Assembly (NCBI GenBank): GCA_945870425.1
Contig: CAMBSD010000004.1
Span: forward strand, 124,001 to 188,000
Direction: 5' to 3'
DNA length: 64,000 nt
From: Chitinophaga pinensis
GTDB lineage: Bacteria > Bacteroidota > Bacteroidia > UKL13-3
The notes under the pieces are model-generated. The model was given only the letters and a program-made list of their open reading frames with translations, ran no database searches and was not told the DNA's origin. A program made the translations under genes and the position numbers. Below are positions 27,998 to 37,427 of the stretch, one piece after another (positions within the stretch are counted from its first letter, which is position 1; each line of letters starts with the position of its first letter).

Positions 27998-28504
27998 CTA
28001 CATAATAACTTGACTTACAATGTCTTTTAAGCTCTTTATTGGTAAATCAATATGTACATTAGCCGCTAAATAGAAGGGCTCCCTTATAATCAATAGTTTC
28101 TCAATTCTCTCCTTCATTTGAACTCGAGACATCCCTAAAAAAAGTGGTCTTTGGTTCTTACTACCTTCAATTCTATCTGTAAGAAGTGAGGCGTTTGCCT
28201 TAAAGTAGATGCTTTTTCCATGTGAATTAATCCAATTCATATTATCAAAATAGCAGGGTGTACCGCCCCCACAAGCAACAATTGTGGTAGTAAAGTTGGA
28301 TGTTTGATGAAGGATTTTTTTTTCTAACTCTCTAAAATAATCTTCTCCTTTTTCAATAAAGATTTGTCCAATTGAGGTGCCTTCATTTTCTTCAATAATC
28401 AAATCTAAATCTACAAAATTATACTTAAGAGTGTTGGCTAATCGCTTACCCCATGTGCTCTTGCCACTGCCCGGCATACCAAGTATATAAATGTTTTCTT
28501 GCAA
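27998..28504 (-). CDS. aroK: Shikimate kinase
   Basis: Phosphorylates shikimate in aromatic amino acid synthesis. 168 residues with the P-loop GMPGSGKST, the shikimate-binding DLD, and the VACGGGTPC loop; the lid region carries NQRPLF. The frame seems to start at a TTG (28504), 12 bases after the BT_3928-like gene stops, so it is probably translated from the same message as that gene and DUF1599. Confidence 0.94.
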   Translation of the reverse strand: MQENIYILGMPGSGKSTWGKRLANTLKYNFVDLDLIIEENEGTSIGQIFIEKGEDYFRELEKKILHQTSNFTTTIVACGGGTPCYFDNMNWINSHGKSIYFKANASLLTDRIEGSKNQRPLFLGMSRVQMKERIEKLLIIREPFYLAANVHIDLPIKSLKDIVSQVIM

Positions 28505-28516
28505 TGAATGTATTTG

Positions 28517-29638
28517 CTATTTATTCATGTACCTTAGCACCACTTCATAGCTTGGCAAATTATAAGCACTCCATTTTTTAATGATGGTGCTTTTCTTCAT
28601 TAATATCACCCCCGGGTTTGAGCGGATAATTGATTTTAAAGGAACTTGATCCATTGAGTAATAAGGAAAAGCAAATTGGTGCTCGTGACGGTATGCTTCT
28701 AATTGGTCTTTCCCACTAGATGTTAATGCCCAAAACTTAAGATTTGATTTACTTGTCCAATCATTGGCAAGCTTTGCAATTTTGGCCTCTTCACCTGTTC
28801 TACCTTCAACAACTTTTTTCTGAACCAAAATCAATTTATAACCTTCATCATTCAATAATGAATCGGTATATTCATTAACGCTTGAATCATATAATTTGAA
28901 ATCATGAATGGGTGGCTTACAACCTTCTCTAACCAATTTGTCCTTTCTATCTTTAAAAATAAAAGTCGTATCATCAGGTATATGGTTCATATCAAACTCG
29001 TAATCCTGTCCTGCTTTTGTATAGATAAATACCATCACCATAGAATCGGTTGGTGACCCTGGAGGACAAACCATTTTTTCTCTAATGTCATTGCCCACTT
29101 TGTATGGTAAAAAGTCTTTAATTGGCAAAAACATATATGTATAGAATGTAAAAAATGTTATAACACTAAAGGAGGTGTAAATAGCAATACTCAAAATGCC
29201 TTTGTTAAACAGCGGTTTGATATGTTTTACTCCAATAAATATGAACACTATAAGTACCAATAAAACCAAATCTTTATAAAACGATTCAATGGGTTTTAGT
29301 TTGATGGCATCTCCAAAACAGCCACAATCTGTCACCTTTCCTGTAATGGCAGAATAGCCTGTTAACAAGGTAAAGAATATGATCATAAGCAACAATAACC
29401 ATGCATTCAATCGGGCAAATGCCCCCAATAGCAGTGCTACTCCACACATAATTTCGAAGATGCAAATAAACATTGCCAATGCTACTGCATAAGGTGCAAA
29501 AAATGGCATGTGAAATACTTCAAAATATTCATCCAACTTATAACTGAAACCTATTGTATCATTGGCTTTGATAAGACCCGAAATGATAAATAAAATACCT
29601 ACAAAAATTCGGCTAAACTGTGTTATTATTCTCATCAT
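28517..29638 (-). CDS. BT_3928-like DoxX/MauE-type membrane protein
   Basis: 373 residues. The N-terminal 140 residues form four membrane helices of the DoxX/MauE type with the conserved cysteine loop TDCGCFGDAIKL; a fifth helix follows, then a soluble domain of about 200 residues, likely periplasmic, that resembles a thioredoxin-like fold (ends FAFPYYSMDQVPLKSIIRSN, then PGVILMKKS). In Bacteroidota this gene is usually beside DUF1599 and folP, as here. A redox role is plausible from the cysteine loop but untested. Confidence 0.85.
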   Translation of the reverse strand: MMRIITQFSRIFVGILFIISGLIKANDTIGFSYKLDEYFEVFHMPFFAPYAVALAMFICIFEIMCGVALLLGAFARLNAWLLLLMIIFFTLLTGYSAITGKVTDCGCFGDAIKLKPIESFYKDLVLLVLIVFIFIGVKHIKPLFNKGILSIAIYTSFSVITFFTFYTYMFLPIKDFLPYKVGNDIREKMVCPPGSPTDSMVMVFIYTKAGQDYEFDMNHIPDDTTFIFKDRKDKLVREGCKPPIHDFKLYDSSVNEYTDSLLNDEGYKLILVQKKVVEGRTGEEAKIAKLANDWTSKSNLKFWALTSSGKDQLEAYRHEHQFAFPYYSMDQVPLKSIIRSNPGVILMKKSTIIKKWSAYNLPSYEVVLRYMNK

Positions 29639-29643
29639 ATTTG

Positions 29644-30180
29644 TTATTCTTTCATTCTAATTAATGCAAAAACAGAATAGTTTACCATATCCATTAGGTT
29701 GGAATCTATTCCTTCACTCATGATGGTTTTTCCATCGTTTTCAAGTATCTGTCTCATGCGGTGTATGCGCATCAAAAGCATATCAGTAAAAGTACTCACC
29801 TGCATATTACGCCAAACCTCGCCATAGTCATGGTTCTTTTCCATCATTAAATCTTTGCAAGCTTTTATATATTTATCATACAAAGTAGCTACCCTTTCCC
29901 CACTAAGTTCTATCTCTGTTTCGTTTTTCAATTCAATTTGTATCAATCCCATCACACAATAATTGATGATGCCCATGTATTCAGGTTCAATGCCTTCATT
30001 CACTTTCATCATTCCATTTTCTTCAATGGTACGAATGCGGGTTGCTTTGATAAATATTTGATCCAATATGGATGATACACGCATGATACGCCATGATGTG
30101 CCATAATCTTTATGTTTTTTTATAAAAACCTCTCGGCAAGTTTTTATCGCATTATCAAATTCAATAGATGTTTTATTCAT
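29644..30180 (-). CDS. DUF1599 protein (internal duplication)
   Basis: 178 residues made of two copies of one helical unit: the first has KHKDYGTSWRIMR, the second NHDYGEVWRNMQ, each followed by a helix rich in Arg/Met/Ile and ending in a MGIINYCVMGLIQ or MDMVNYSVFALIR stretch. PF07659-type proteins have been linked by name to nucleotide modification. It is adjacent to BT_3928-like (five bases) and divergent from folP. Biochemical role unknown. Confidence 0.88.
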   Translation of the reverse strand: MNKTSIEFDNAIKTCREVFIKKHKDYGTSWRIMRVSSILDQIFIKATRIRTIEENGMMKVNEGIEPEYMGIINYCVMGLIQIELKNETEIELSGERVATLYDKYIKACKDLMMEKNHDYGEVWRNMQVSTFTDMLLMRIHRMRQILENDGKTIMSEGIDSNLMDMVNYSVFALIRMKE

Positions 30181-30264
30181 AAGTTCGAAGCCAATTGTTA
30201 CGAATGTATATAGTCAAACGTGCAATAGCTGTATTATTGCACAAAAATAAACCCTGTATTCAAA

Positions 30265-31116
30265 TTGCAAGTAATTAGAACTAAAAATATTCTTAATTGT
30301 GGTGGAAGGCTTGTTAATACTGAAAAACCATTGGTAATGGGTATCCTAAATATTACCCAAGACAGCTTTTTTGATGGAGGCAAACACCTATCAATAGACA
30401 CGGCATTGGCACAAACCGAGAAAATGCTAAGTGAGGGCGTTAGCTTTATTGATGTGGGCGCACAATCAACCCGACCAGGGGCTGATATGATAGGTGAAGA
30501 AGCCGAACTAAAAGCAGCAATACCCGCCATTGAAGCAATGGTAAAGCACTTTCCAAATGTGTTGATTTCCATTGATACCTTCAGGGCCAGAGTAGCGGAT
30601 GAAGCCATACATGCTGGTGCAGTAATAATAAATGACGTATCCGCAGGAGATGATGATGAAGCCATGTTTGATATCGTTGTAAAACACAAAGTGCCTTACA
30701 TCATGATGCATAAGCAAGGCAATAGCAAAACCATGCAGCATAAACCTAGCTATAATGATGTGGTGCTTGATATTATAAATTATTTTATTCCTAAAGTGGA
30801 ATACCTAATGGCAAATGGAGTGGCTGATATTATTTTAGACCCTGGATTTGGCTTTGGTAAAACCATGGAACACAATTACAATTTACTTAACAGACTCGAT
30901 AGGTTTAAGATATTTGAATTGCCTATATTGGTGGGTATGTCGCGTAAAAAGATGATACAACATGCCGCCAAAACAGATGCCAATGGTGCATTGAATGGCA
31001 CCACTGCAGCCAATACCATTGCCTTGATGAAAGGTGCTAATATCCTTAGGGTACATGATGTGAAAGAAGCGGTGGAGGCGGTGAATGTTTTTATGCAAAT
31101 GGTAAATATTGAATAA
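30265..31116 (+). CDS. folP: Dihydropteroate synthase
   Basis: Condenses pteridine pyrophosphate with p-aminobenzoate in folate synthesis. 283 residues, TIM barrel: VMGILNITQDSFFDGG, DVGAQSTRPGAD, INDVSAGDDD, LDPGFGFGKT, and the sulfonamide-site region MSRKKMIQ. No ATG is placed before the first strand, so the start is probably the TTG at 30265. Together with ThyA and phhB it belongs to pterin/folate metabolism. Confidence 0.94.
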   Translation: MQVIRTKNILNCGGRLVNTEKPLVMGILNITQDSFFDGGKHLSIDTALAQTEKMLSEGVSFIDVGAQSTRPGADMIGEEAELKAAIPAIEAMVKHFPNVLISIDTFRARVADEAIHAGAVIINDVSAGDDDEAMFDIVVKHKVPYIMMHKQGNSKTMQHKPSYNDVVLDIINYFIPKVEYLMANGVADIILDPGFGFGKTMEHNYNLLNRLDRFKIFELPILVGMSRKKMIQHAAKTDANGALNGTTAANTIALMKGANILRVHDVKEAVEAVNVFMQMVNIE

Positions 31117-31236
31117 AAAAAAGAAAGTAATTACTTTGAAAATATATAAAAAATTTAAGTTTAATTCAAATAGCTTAATTGCTGTCAATTTCCATCCATA
31201 GAGGAGGTAGGGGTAGGTATATTAAAAATAAAACTT

Positions 31237-31244
31237 TATTTTTG
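31237..31244 (+). promoter_or_regulatory. -7 element of the small-ORF/nucleotidyltransferase pair
   Basis: TATTTTTG fits TAnnTTTG and lies 13 bases before the ATG at 31258. No TTTG is found at the usual -33 spacing. Confidence 0.45.
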
Positions 31245-31257
31245 ACTCAATAAAACA

Positions 31258-31410
31258 ATGTCACATCAACATAGTATCATAGTAAGCGAAGAGGATAAAA
31301 TAAAAAGGCGTTTGGCTATGAGTTATAGCGAAAGGTTTAAAGCCGCCATGCAAATGATTAGGCTCAAACAAAAACTTCAATCTGCTACTATTATTAAACC
31401 CAAGTCTTGA
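31258..31410 (+). CDS. Small 50-residue protein preceding a nucleotidyltransferase
   Basis: An ATG-started frame of 50 codons, MSHQHSIIVSEEDKIKRRLA then MSYSERFKAAMQMIRLKQKL and a short end (QSATIIKPKS). It is basic and mostly helical. Its TGA overlaps the ATG of the next gene (TGATG), which is strong evidence that it is a real translated partner. Short helical ORFs directly before MNT-type nucleotidyltransferases are seen in other Bacteroidota. Function unknown; a partner, adaptor or antitoxin role is possible. Confidence 0.7.
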   Translation: MSHQHSIIVSEEDKIKRRLAMSYSERFKAAMQMIRLKQKLQSATIIKPKS

Positions 31411-31880
31411 TGGATATTTTAGATGAAGAAATTATTGCTTTTTGGCGAGAACTTGCAAATAACAAAGTAAAATACATCATGATTGGAGGTTTTGCAGCTA
31501 TTCTGCATGGTGGTTCGCGTATTACCCAAGATGTTGATATTTGGATAGAAGACACACTTGAGAACAGAATAAATTTAAGAAAAACAATTGCCAACCTAAA
31601 CCTTGGTGACTTTAAAGAACTAGAAACTATTCAGTTTGTGCCTGGCTGGACAAGTATCTTTTTAACCCATGGAATTGAATTAGATATTTTAACCTACTTA
31701 AAAGCTTTTCCTCAATCAAAATTCAGCTATTGCCTTAACTTAGCTTATGTAGCAGATATAGAAGGGGTATCTGTACCTTTTTTGCATATCAACCAATTGA
31801 TTGAAGAAAAACAAGCCACTGCCAGACCCAAGGATTTATTGGACATTGAAGAGTTGCAAAAAATAAAAAAACTTTCCTAA
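31410..31880 (+). CDS. MNT-type nucleotidyltransferase (DUF6036/AbiEii-like)
   Basis: 156 residues from the ATG at 31410 (a TTG one codon upstream is less likely). It carries the minimal nucleotidyltransferase signature: MIGGFAAILHGGSRITQDVD with GG and the DVD metal-binding aspartates, and a third acidic position in GIELDILTYL. No HEPN protein is adjacent. Relatives act as toxins (AbiEii/MenA type) or as antitoxins (MNT with HEPN); which applies here cannot be read from the sequence. The overlap with the 50-residue gene makes them one unit. Confidence 0.8.
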   Translation: MDILDEEIIAFWRELANNKVKYIMIGGFAAILHGGSRITQDVDIWIEDTLENRINLRKTIANLNLGDFKELETIQFVPGWTSIFLTHGIELDILTYLKAFPQSKFSYCLNLAYVADIEGVSVPFLHINQLIEEKQATARPKDLLDIEELQKIKKLS

Positions 31881-32286
31881 GTCCATCTGCTCAATGCAGC
31901 ATTAGAATCATAACAAACTGGAAAATTTCATCCAAACTTAAACTATCAATAATTTCAGACCTTATTATGTTTAGTAAAATTAGAATTCAATCTAGGATCA
32001 TTAATGTTGGAAGTATAAATAGGGTAGCCAATAACTATTCTAGTATTAGCAAAAATCAGGTATCATTAATTTGAATAAGAATAATTTTAATAGAATATCT
32101 ATATGAAAACTATGGCTGCTATTTTTGGCTTTATATATGGACAATTCAATTTACATAAAGATAAAAACAGCGCAGCCCCAGTTGAAATAACTGAGGCTAC
32201 GTTATAAAGTTAATTAACTTCTATGAAATATAAAAAGGCTATGTTTATAAAATAATTTCTCTTTTATGTTAAATATTTAGTACTTT
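31881..32286. other. Intergenic stretch between the nucleotidyltransferase gene and gap
   Basis: About 400 AT-rich bases. I see the gap terminator at 32161-32200 and a 34-codon ORF at 32103-32207 that overlaps that hairpin and is probably not a gene. Nothing else is recognised. Confidence 0.7.
32161..32200 (-). terminator. Terminator of gap
   Basis: On the minus strand GTAGCCTCAGTT pairs with AACTGGGGCTGC (two G-U pairs, five-base loop), followed by GCTGTTTTTAT. It is 87 bases past the gap stop codon. Confidence 0.75.
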
Positions 32287-33285
<999 letters not shown>

Positions 33286-33325
33286 TTAGTGTTTATTGTT
33301 TAATGGGTGAATAATTAAATCGGCA

Positions 33326-33356
33326 CAAAATTATAAGGCTTTTGTTCATTATCAAT
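33326..33356 (-). promoter_or_regulatory. Promoter of gap
   Basis: On the minus strand ATTG, 19 bases, then TAATTTTG (33333-33326), matching TTG-N19-TAnnTTTG. The leader to the gap ATG would be about 35 nt. Confidence 0.65.
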
Positions 33357-33413
33357 CAAATATTGTACTTTTGAAGTAAGATTTAAGGAAAGACAAAAAA
33401 AGTTAAAAAAAAC

Positions 33414-33444
33414 TTTGGCAAATTGGAAAAGCTTCCTATTTTTG
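33414..33444 (+). promoter_or_regulatory. Promoter of tRNA-Glu
   Basis: TTTG at 33414-33417, 19 bases, then TATTTTTG at 33437-33444: a full match to the Bacteroidota consensus, placed 15 bases before the tRNA. Confidence 0.85.
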
Positions 33445-33459
33445 CCGTCCCAAAAACTT

Positions 33460-33531
33460 GGCCCGTTCGTCTATCGGTTAGGACAAATGGTTTTCATCCA
33501 TTAAAGAGGGGTTCGACTCCCCTACGGGCTA
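33460..33531 (+). tRNA. tRNA-Glu (UUC)
   Basis: A 72-base cloverleaf. The acceptor stem GGCCCGT pairs with ACGGGCT, the anticodon loop reads TTTTCAT with anticodon TTC, and the T arm is GAGGGG-TTCGACT-CCCCT. The D arm has the CTATCGGTTAGG pattern usual for Glu tRNAs. CCA is not encoded. rpsO begins 41 bases later and may be on the same transcript. Confidence 0.97.
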
Positions 33532-33572
33532 CTAAACTAGCGATGTTGCTGGTTTTTTAATAAAATATAATC

Positions 33573-33848
33573 ATGCATTTGACCACAGAATCGAAGCAAG
33601 CAATCTTCGAAAAGTTCGGTAAAGCCAAGTCTAAAACAGACACGGGCTCGGCTGAGAGTCAGATAGCTCTATTTACAGAGAGGATTAACCATATCACAGA
33701 GCATCTGCGTAGAAACAAAAAAGATTTCTCGGCTGAATTAAGCCTAGTTAAACTTGTAGGAAAAAGAAGAGCGCTTCTAGACTACTTGACGCGCGAAGAT
33801 ATTTTCCGTTACAGAGCAATCATCAAAGAACTTGATATTCGTAAATAG
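33573..33848 (+). CDS. rpsO: 30S ribosomal protein S15
   Basis: Primary 16S-binding protein, 91 residues. It has KSKTDTGSAESQIALFTERI, ITEHLRRNKKDFSAELSL and the GKRRALLDYL region expected for S15. It precedes pnp, as in many bacteria, but a hairpin and T-run lie between the two genes. Confidence 0.98.
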   Translation: MHLTTESKQAIFEKFGKAKSKTDTGSAESQIALFTERINHITEHLRRNKKDFSAELSLVKLVGKRRALLDYLTREDIFRYRAIIKELDIRK

Positions 33849-33904
33849 GTTTTTAAGAATAGTGAAATCCGATTTCACCTTCTCATTAACTTAAAATTTC
33901 AAAG

Positions 33905-33944
33905 AAAGCAGGGCCATCAAAAATTTTGATAGTTCTGCTTTTTT
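33905..33944 (+). terminator. Terminator/attenuator between rpsO and pnp
   Basis: AAAGCAG pairs with CTGCTTT, with an inner ATCAAAA/TTTTGAT stem, followed by TTTTTTG. It should end most rpsO transcripts before pnp. Confidence 0.8.
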
Positions 33945-34040
33945 GATTTAAAAGTCGAAAACAAATCCAAAACACAGCCTTATTCCCATCATAATACTGT
34001 GAAATATTTAAACTTAACAGATGGGGCTGAAAAAAATAAT

Positions 34041-36197
34041 ATGCAAAACGCAACAATTAAAACATTTGAAATTGGTGGTAAGACCATCAGTATTGAAACC
34101 GGTCGTTTGGCTCGCCAAGCAGATGGCGCAGTAGTAGTAAAAATGGGTGATACCATGATTATGGCCACTGTAGTATCAGCGAAAGAAGCCAAAGAAGACG
34201 TGGATTTTATGCCACTAACTGTTGATTACCAAGAAAAATTTGCTTCCGTTGGTCGCATACCTGGTAGTTTCCATCGCAGAGAAGCAAAGCTTTCTGACTA
34301 CGAAGTGCTAATTAGCCGTATCGTTGATAGAGCTTTACGTCCTTTGTTTCCCAGCAATTACCACGCTGATACCCAAGTGGCTCTGACTTTAATTTCATCA
34401 GACCAAAATATTATGCCTGATGCATTAGTAGGTTTAGCAGCATCTGCAGCCTTATTGGTGAGTAATGTACCTTTTAACGGCCCTATTTCTGAAGTTCGTG
34501 TTGCTCGTGTGGATGGTCAGTTTATCATTAATCCATACAAAGACGAACTAGATCGTGCGGATATGGATTTGATAGTAGCAGGTACCGAAAAAGATCTCAA
34601 CATGGTTGAAGGTGAGTGCCAAGAAGTGAGTGAAACTGATATGCTTGCTGCTTTAAAAGTGGCTCATGAAGCTATTAAATTACAAATCAAAGCACAGTGG
34701 GAACTTTGCGAAATGCTAGGTGGTAAAAAACCTGTTCGTGAATATAACCACGAGCGCAGCAATCCTGAATTAGAAGCTTCAATCCGTGAATTTGCTTATG
34801 ATAAAGTATTGGCAGTTGCTAAATCTAAATCTGGTAAAAACGAAAGAAGTGCAGCTTTCAAAGCCATTAGAGAAGAATATAAAGCTTCATTGCCTGAAGG
34901 TACTGAGCTAGATAAGTTCTTAACAAATAAATATTTCCATGATGTTGAATACGATGCTGTTCGTGCTATGATTATGAATGACAGACAACGTTTGGATGGT
35001 AGAAAATTAGATGAAATCAGACCTATTTGGTCAGAAGTTGGATACCTTCCTGCTGCTCACGGTTCGGCTGTTTTCACTCGAGGTGAAACTCAATCTTTAA
35101 CTACGGTTACTTTAGGCTCAAAACTAGATGAGCAATTGCTTGATAGCCCAATGATGGCCGGTTATTCAAAATTAATGTTACACTATAATTTCCCTTCTTT
35201 TTCTACAGGTGAGGTTAGACCAAACCGTGGTCCTGGAAGACGTGAAATTGGACATGGTAATTTAGCATTACGCGGTTTGAAACGTGTATTGCCTCCATTA
35301 ACAGAATGTCCTTATACCATTCGTATTGTATCTGATATTTTAGAATCAAATGGTTCTTCAAGTATGGCTACAGTATGTGCTGGTTCATTGGCATTAATGG
35401 ATGCTGGTATCAAAATTACAGGTGCTGTAAGTGGTATTGCTATGGGATTGGTAAGTGATGAAACCACTGGTAAATATGCTATTTTATCTGATATCTTAGG
35501 AGATGAAGATCATTTAGGTGATATGGATTTTAAAGTAGTAGGAACTGCAAAAGGTATCACTGCTTGCCAAATGGATATTAAGATCAATGGTTTACGTTGG
35601 GAAATGGTTGAAGAAGCCTTAAACCAAGCAAAGGCTGGTAGAGAGCATATTAGAACAGAAATGAGCAAAACCATTTCATCTCCTGCGGGCGACTTGAAAC
35701 CACATGCACCACGTATCGAAACGATTTTGATTGATAAAGAATTCATCGGTGCTGTAATCGGACCAGGTGGTAAAGTAATTCAAGGTATTCAAAAAGAAAC
35801 AGGCGCTGTCATTTCAATTACAGAAACTGAAAAGAATGGTGTGGTTGAGATTGCTTCAAACAATGCAGATAGCTTGAACCGCGCAAAAGCCATGGTAAAA
35901 GGTATTGTAACCATGCCTGAAGTAGGTGAGGAATACGTTGGTAAAGTAAAAAACATAGTTGAGTTTGGTGCTTTCGTTGAATTTTTACCTGGTAAAGAAG
36001 GTTTGTTGCACATTAGTGAAATAAGCTGGAAACGCATCGAGAAAATGGATGGTGTTTTACAAACAGGCGAAGAAATCAAAGTAAAATTGATTGAAATAGA
36101 CAAGAAAACAGGTAAATACAGACTTTCTAGAAAAGTGTTATTACCTAAACCTGAGAGCCCAAAGGTGGAAGCACCTAAGGAAGAAGGAGCAAACTAA
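34041..36197 (+). CDS. pnp: Polyribonucleotide nucleotidyltransferase
   Basis: Phosphorolytic 3'-5' exoribonuclease of RNA turnover. I start it at the ATG at 34041 ([20 protein letters not shown]), giving 718 residues; the longer frame from a GTG at 33999 adds 14 unlikely residues. Two RNase PH domains (first [20 protein letters not shown], second [16 protein letters not shown] with the [20 protein letters not shown] region), then KH ([16 protein letters not shown]) and S1 ([20 protein letters not shown]) domains. The protein ends in a short charged tail. Confidence 0.97.
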   Translation: MQNATIKTFEIGGKTISIETGRLARQADGAVVVKMGDTMIMATVVSAKEAKEDVDFMPLTVDYQEKFASVGRIPGSFHRREAKLSDYEVLISRIVDRALRPLFPSNYHADTQVALTLISSDQNIMPDALVGLAASAALLVSNVPFNGPISEVRVARVDGQFIINPYKDELDRADMDLIVAGTEKDLNMVEGECQEVSETDMLAALKVAHEAIKLQIKAQWELCEMLGGKKPVREYNHERSNPELEASIREFAYDKVLAVAKSKSGKNERSAAFKAIREEYKASLPEGTELDKFLTNKYFHDVEYDAVRAMIMNDRQRLDGRKLDEIRPIWSEVGYLPAAHGSAVFTRGETQSLTTVTLGSKLDEQLLDSPMMAGYSKLMLHYNFPSFSTGEVRPNRGPGRREIGHGNLALRGLKRVLPPLTECPYTIRIVSDILESNGSSSMATVCAGSLALMDAGIKITGAVSGIAMGLVSDETTGKYAILSDILGDEDHLGDMDFKVVGTAKGITACQMDIKINGLRWEMVEEALNQAKAGREHIRTEMSKTISSPAGDLKPHAPRIETILIDKEFIGAVIGPGGKVIQGIQKETGAVISITETEKNGVVEIASNNADSLNRAKAMVKGIVTMPEVGEEYVGKVKNIVEFGAFVEFLPGKEGLLHISEISWKRIEKMDGVLQTGEEIKVKLIEIDKKTGKYRLSRKVLLPKPESPKVEAPKEEGAN

Positions 36198-36215
36198 TAT
36201 AAGGTTTGTTAAATA

Positions 36216-36247
36216 AAAGAAGCCCGCGATGTATCGCGGGCTTCTTT
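36216..36247. terminator. Bidirectional terminator between pnp and thiL
   Basis: AAAGAAGCCCGCGAT pairs perfectly with ATCGCGGGCTTCTTT over two bases. It serves the pnp transcript and the convergent thiL transcript. Confidence 0.93.
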
Positions 36248-36277
36248 GTTTATTGGCTTCATGGTGGTTACTTTTTC

Positions 36278-37315
36278 TTAAAAAGCTTTCCATCCTTGGG
36301 CTTTTAACTCATGTTTGTTATTTGATTTGGTGATTAGGCTTATTCCTTCTGATTTGTTGGCACAATGCCCGATAATACTAATGTCTGCATTGTTTTTTAC
36401 CTTATCATAATCTGCTTGAGAAATAGTAAACAGCAATTCGTAATCCTCGCCACCATTTAATGCACACATGGTAGGGTCTAATTCCATTTCACGAGCCATA
36501 TTGTAAGTCGTGGTATCAATTGGAATTTTTTCTTCATAAATCACAATTCCTACATCTGATTGTTTGGCAATATGCATCAATTCTGATGACAGACCATCTG
36601 AAATATCAATCATAGAGGTGGGTTTTACTGAAAGACCTTTCAAAGTTTCAATCAAATCTTTTCTGGCTTCAGGCTTCAATTGTCTTTCAAGTATATAATC
36701 GTGGCCTTCAAGGTCCGGTTGAATTTCAGGATTACTCAAATACACTCTTTTTTCGCGTTCTAATATCTGATAACCCATGTATGCGGCACCTAAGTCCCCA
36801 CTTACACATATCAAATCATTATCTTTTGCACCGGAACGATAAACCACATCATCTATCGCAGCTTCACCCATAACCGTCACAGAAATTAGTAAGCCCTGTT
36901 TGCTGGTGCTAGTGTCTCCGCCTATAATATCTATTCCATAGTGTTTTGCTGCTAATTGTATTCCTTGGTATATTTCTTCAATGGCATCTACCGAAAATTT
37001 GCTAGAGATTCCCAATGAAACAGTGGCATGAGTGGGCTTTCCGTTCATTGCAAATATATCGCTCACATTGACAGTTATGGCTTTAAATCCCAGATGTTTA
37101 AGAGGCATATAACTCAAATCAAAGTGCACACCTTCCAAAAGTAAATCAGTACTAACCAACATACATTTACCATTTTCAGTTTTTATTACGGCCGCATCAT
37201 CCCCAATTCCCTTAATGGTTGAGGCTTGTGTGGGCGTTAAACCTGCTGTAATCAGATCAATTAAACCAAATTCGCCAACCGATTCAATGGAGGTAGTGTT
37301 TTTATCTTCAAGCAT
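36278..37315 (-). CDS. thiL: Thiamine-monophosphate kinase
   Basis: Phosphorylates thiamine monophosphate to the diphosphate cofactor used by, among others, the E1 protein in this window. 345 residues: KGIGDDAAVI near the N-terminus, DIFAMNGKPTHATVSLGIS, DIIGGDTSTSK, and GGEDYELLFTI near the C-terminus, all ThiL signatures. A minus-strand TATATTTG at 37337-37344 may be its -7 element. Confidence 0.96.
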   Translation of the reverse strand: MLEDKNTTSIESVGEFGLIDLITAGLTPTQASTIKGIGDDAAVIKTENGKCMLVSTDLLLEGVHFDLSYMPLKHLGFKAITVNVSDIFAMNGKPTHATVSLGISSKFSVDAIEEIYQGIQLAAKHYGIDIIGGDTSTSKQGLLISVTVMGEAAIDDVVYRSGAKDNDLICVSGDLGAAYMGYQILEREKRVYLSNPEIQPDLEGHDYILERQLKPEARKDLIETLKGLSVKPTSMIDISDGLSSELMHIAKQSDVGIVIYEEKIPIDTTTYNMAREMELDPTMCALNGGEDYELLFTISQADYDKVKNNADISIIGHCANKSEGISLITKSNNKHELKAQGWKAF

Positions 37316-37365
37316 GTATTGTAAATATTAAGTCTGCAAATATAATTTAAATTAAGTACGGCTAA

Positions 37366-37396
37366 TTTGCTTCACATTGCTAATTTCATATTTTTG
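37366..37396 (+). promoter_or_regulatory. Promoter of the first parvulin gene
   Basis: TTTG at 37366-37369, 19 bases, then TATTTTTG at 37389-37396: full consensus match, with the ATG 31 bases further on. Confidence 0.8.
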
Positions 37397-37427
37397 CAAT
37401 CCTTTAAAAAACATACTAATCCGCAAA

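Noticed and set aside
32103-32207. A 34-codon ORF between the nucleotidyltransferase gene and gap
   Set aside because: Its last third is the terminator hairpin of gap on the other strand, so the frame is probably fortuitous.
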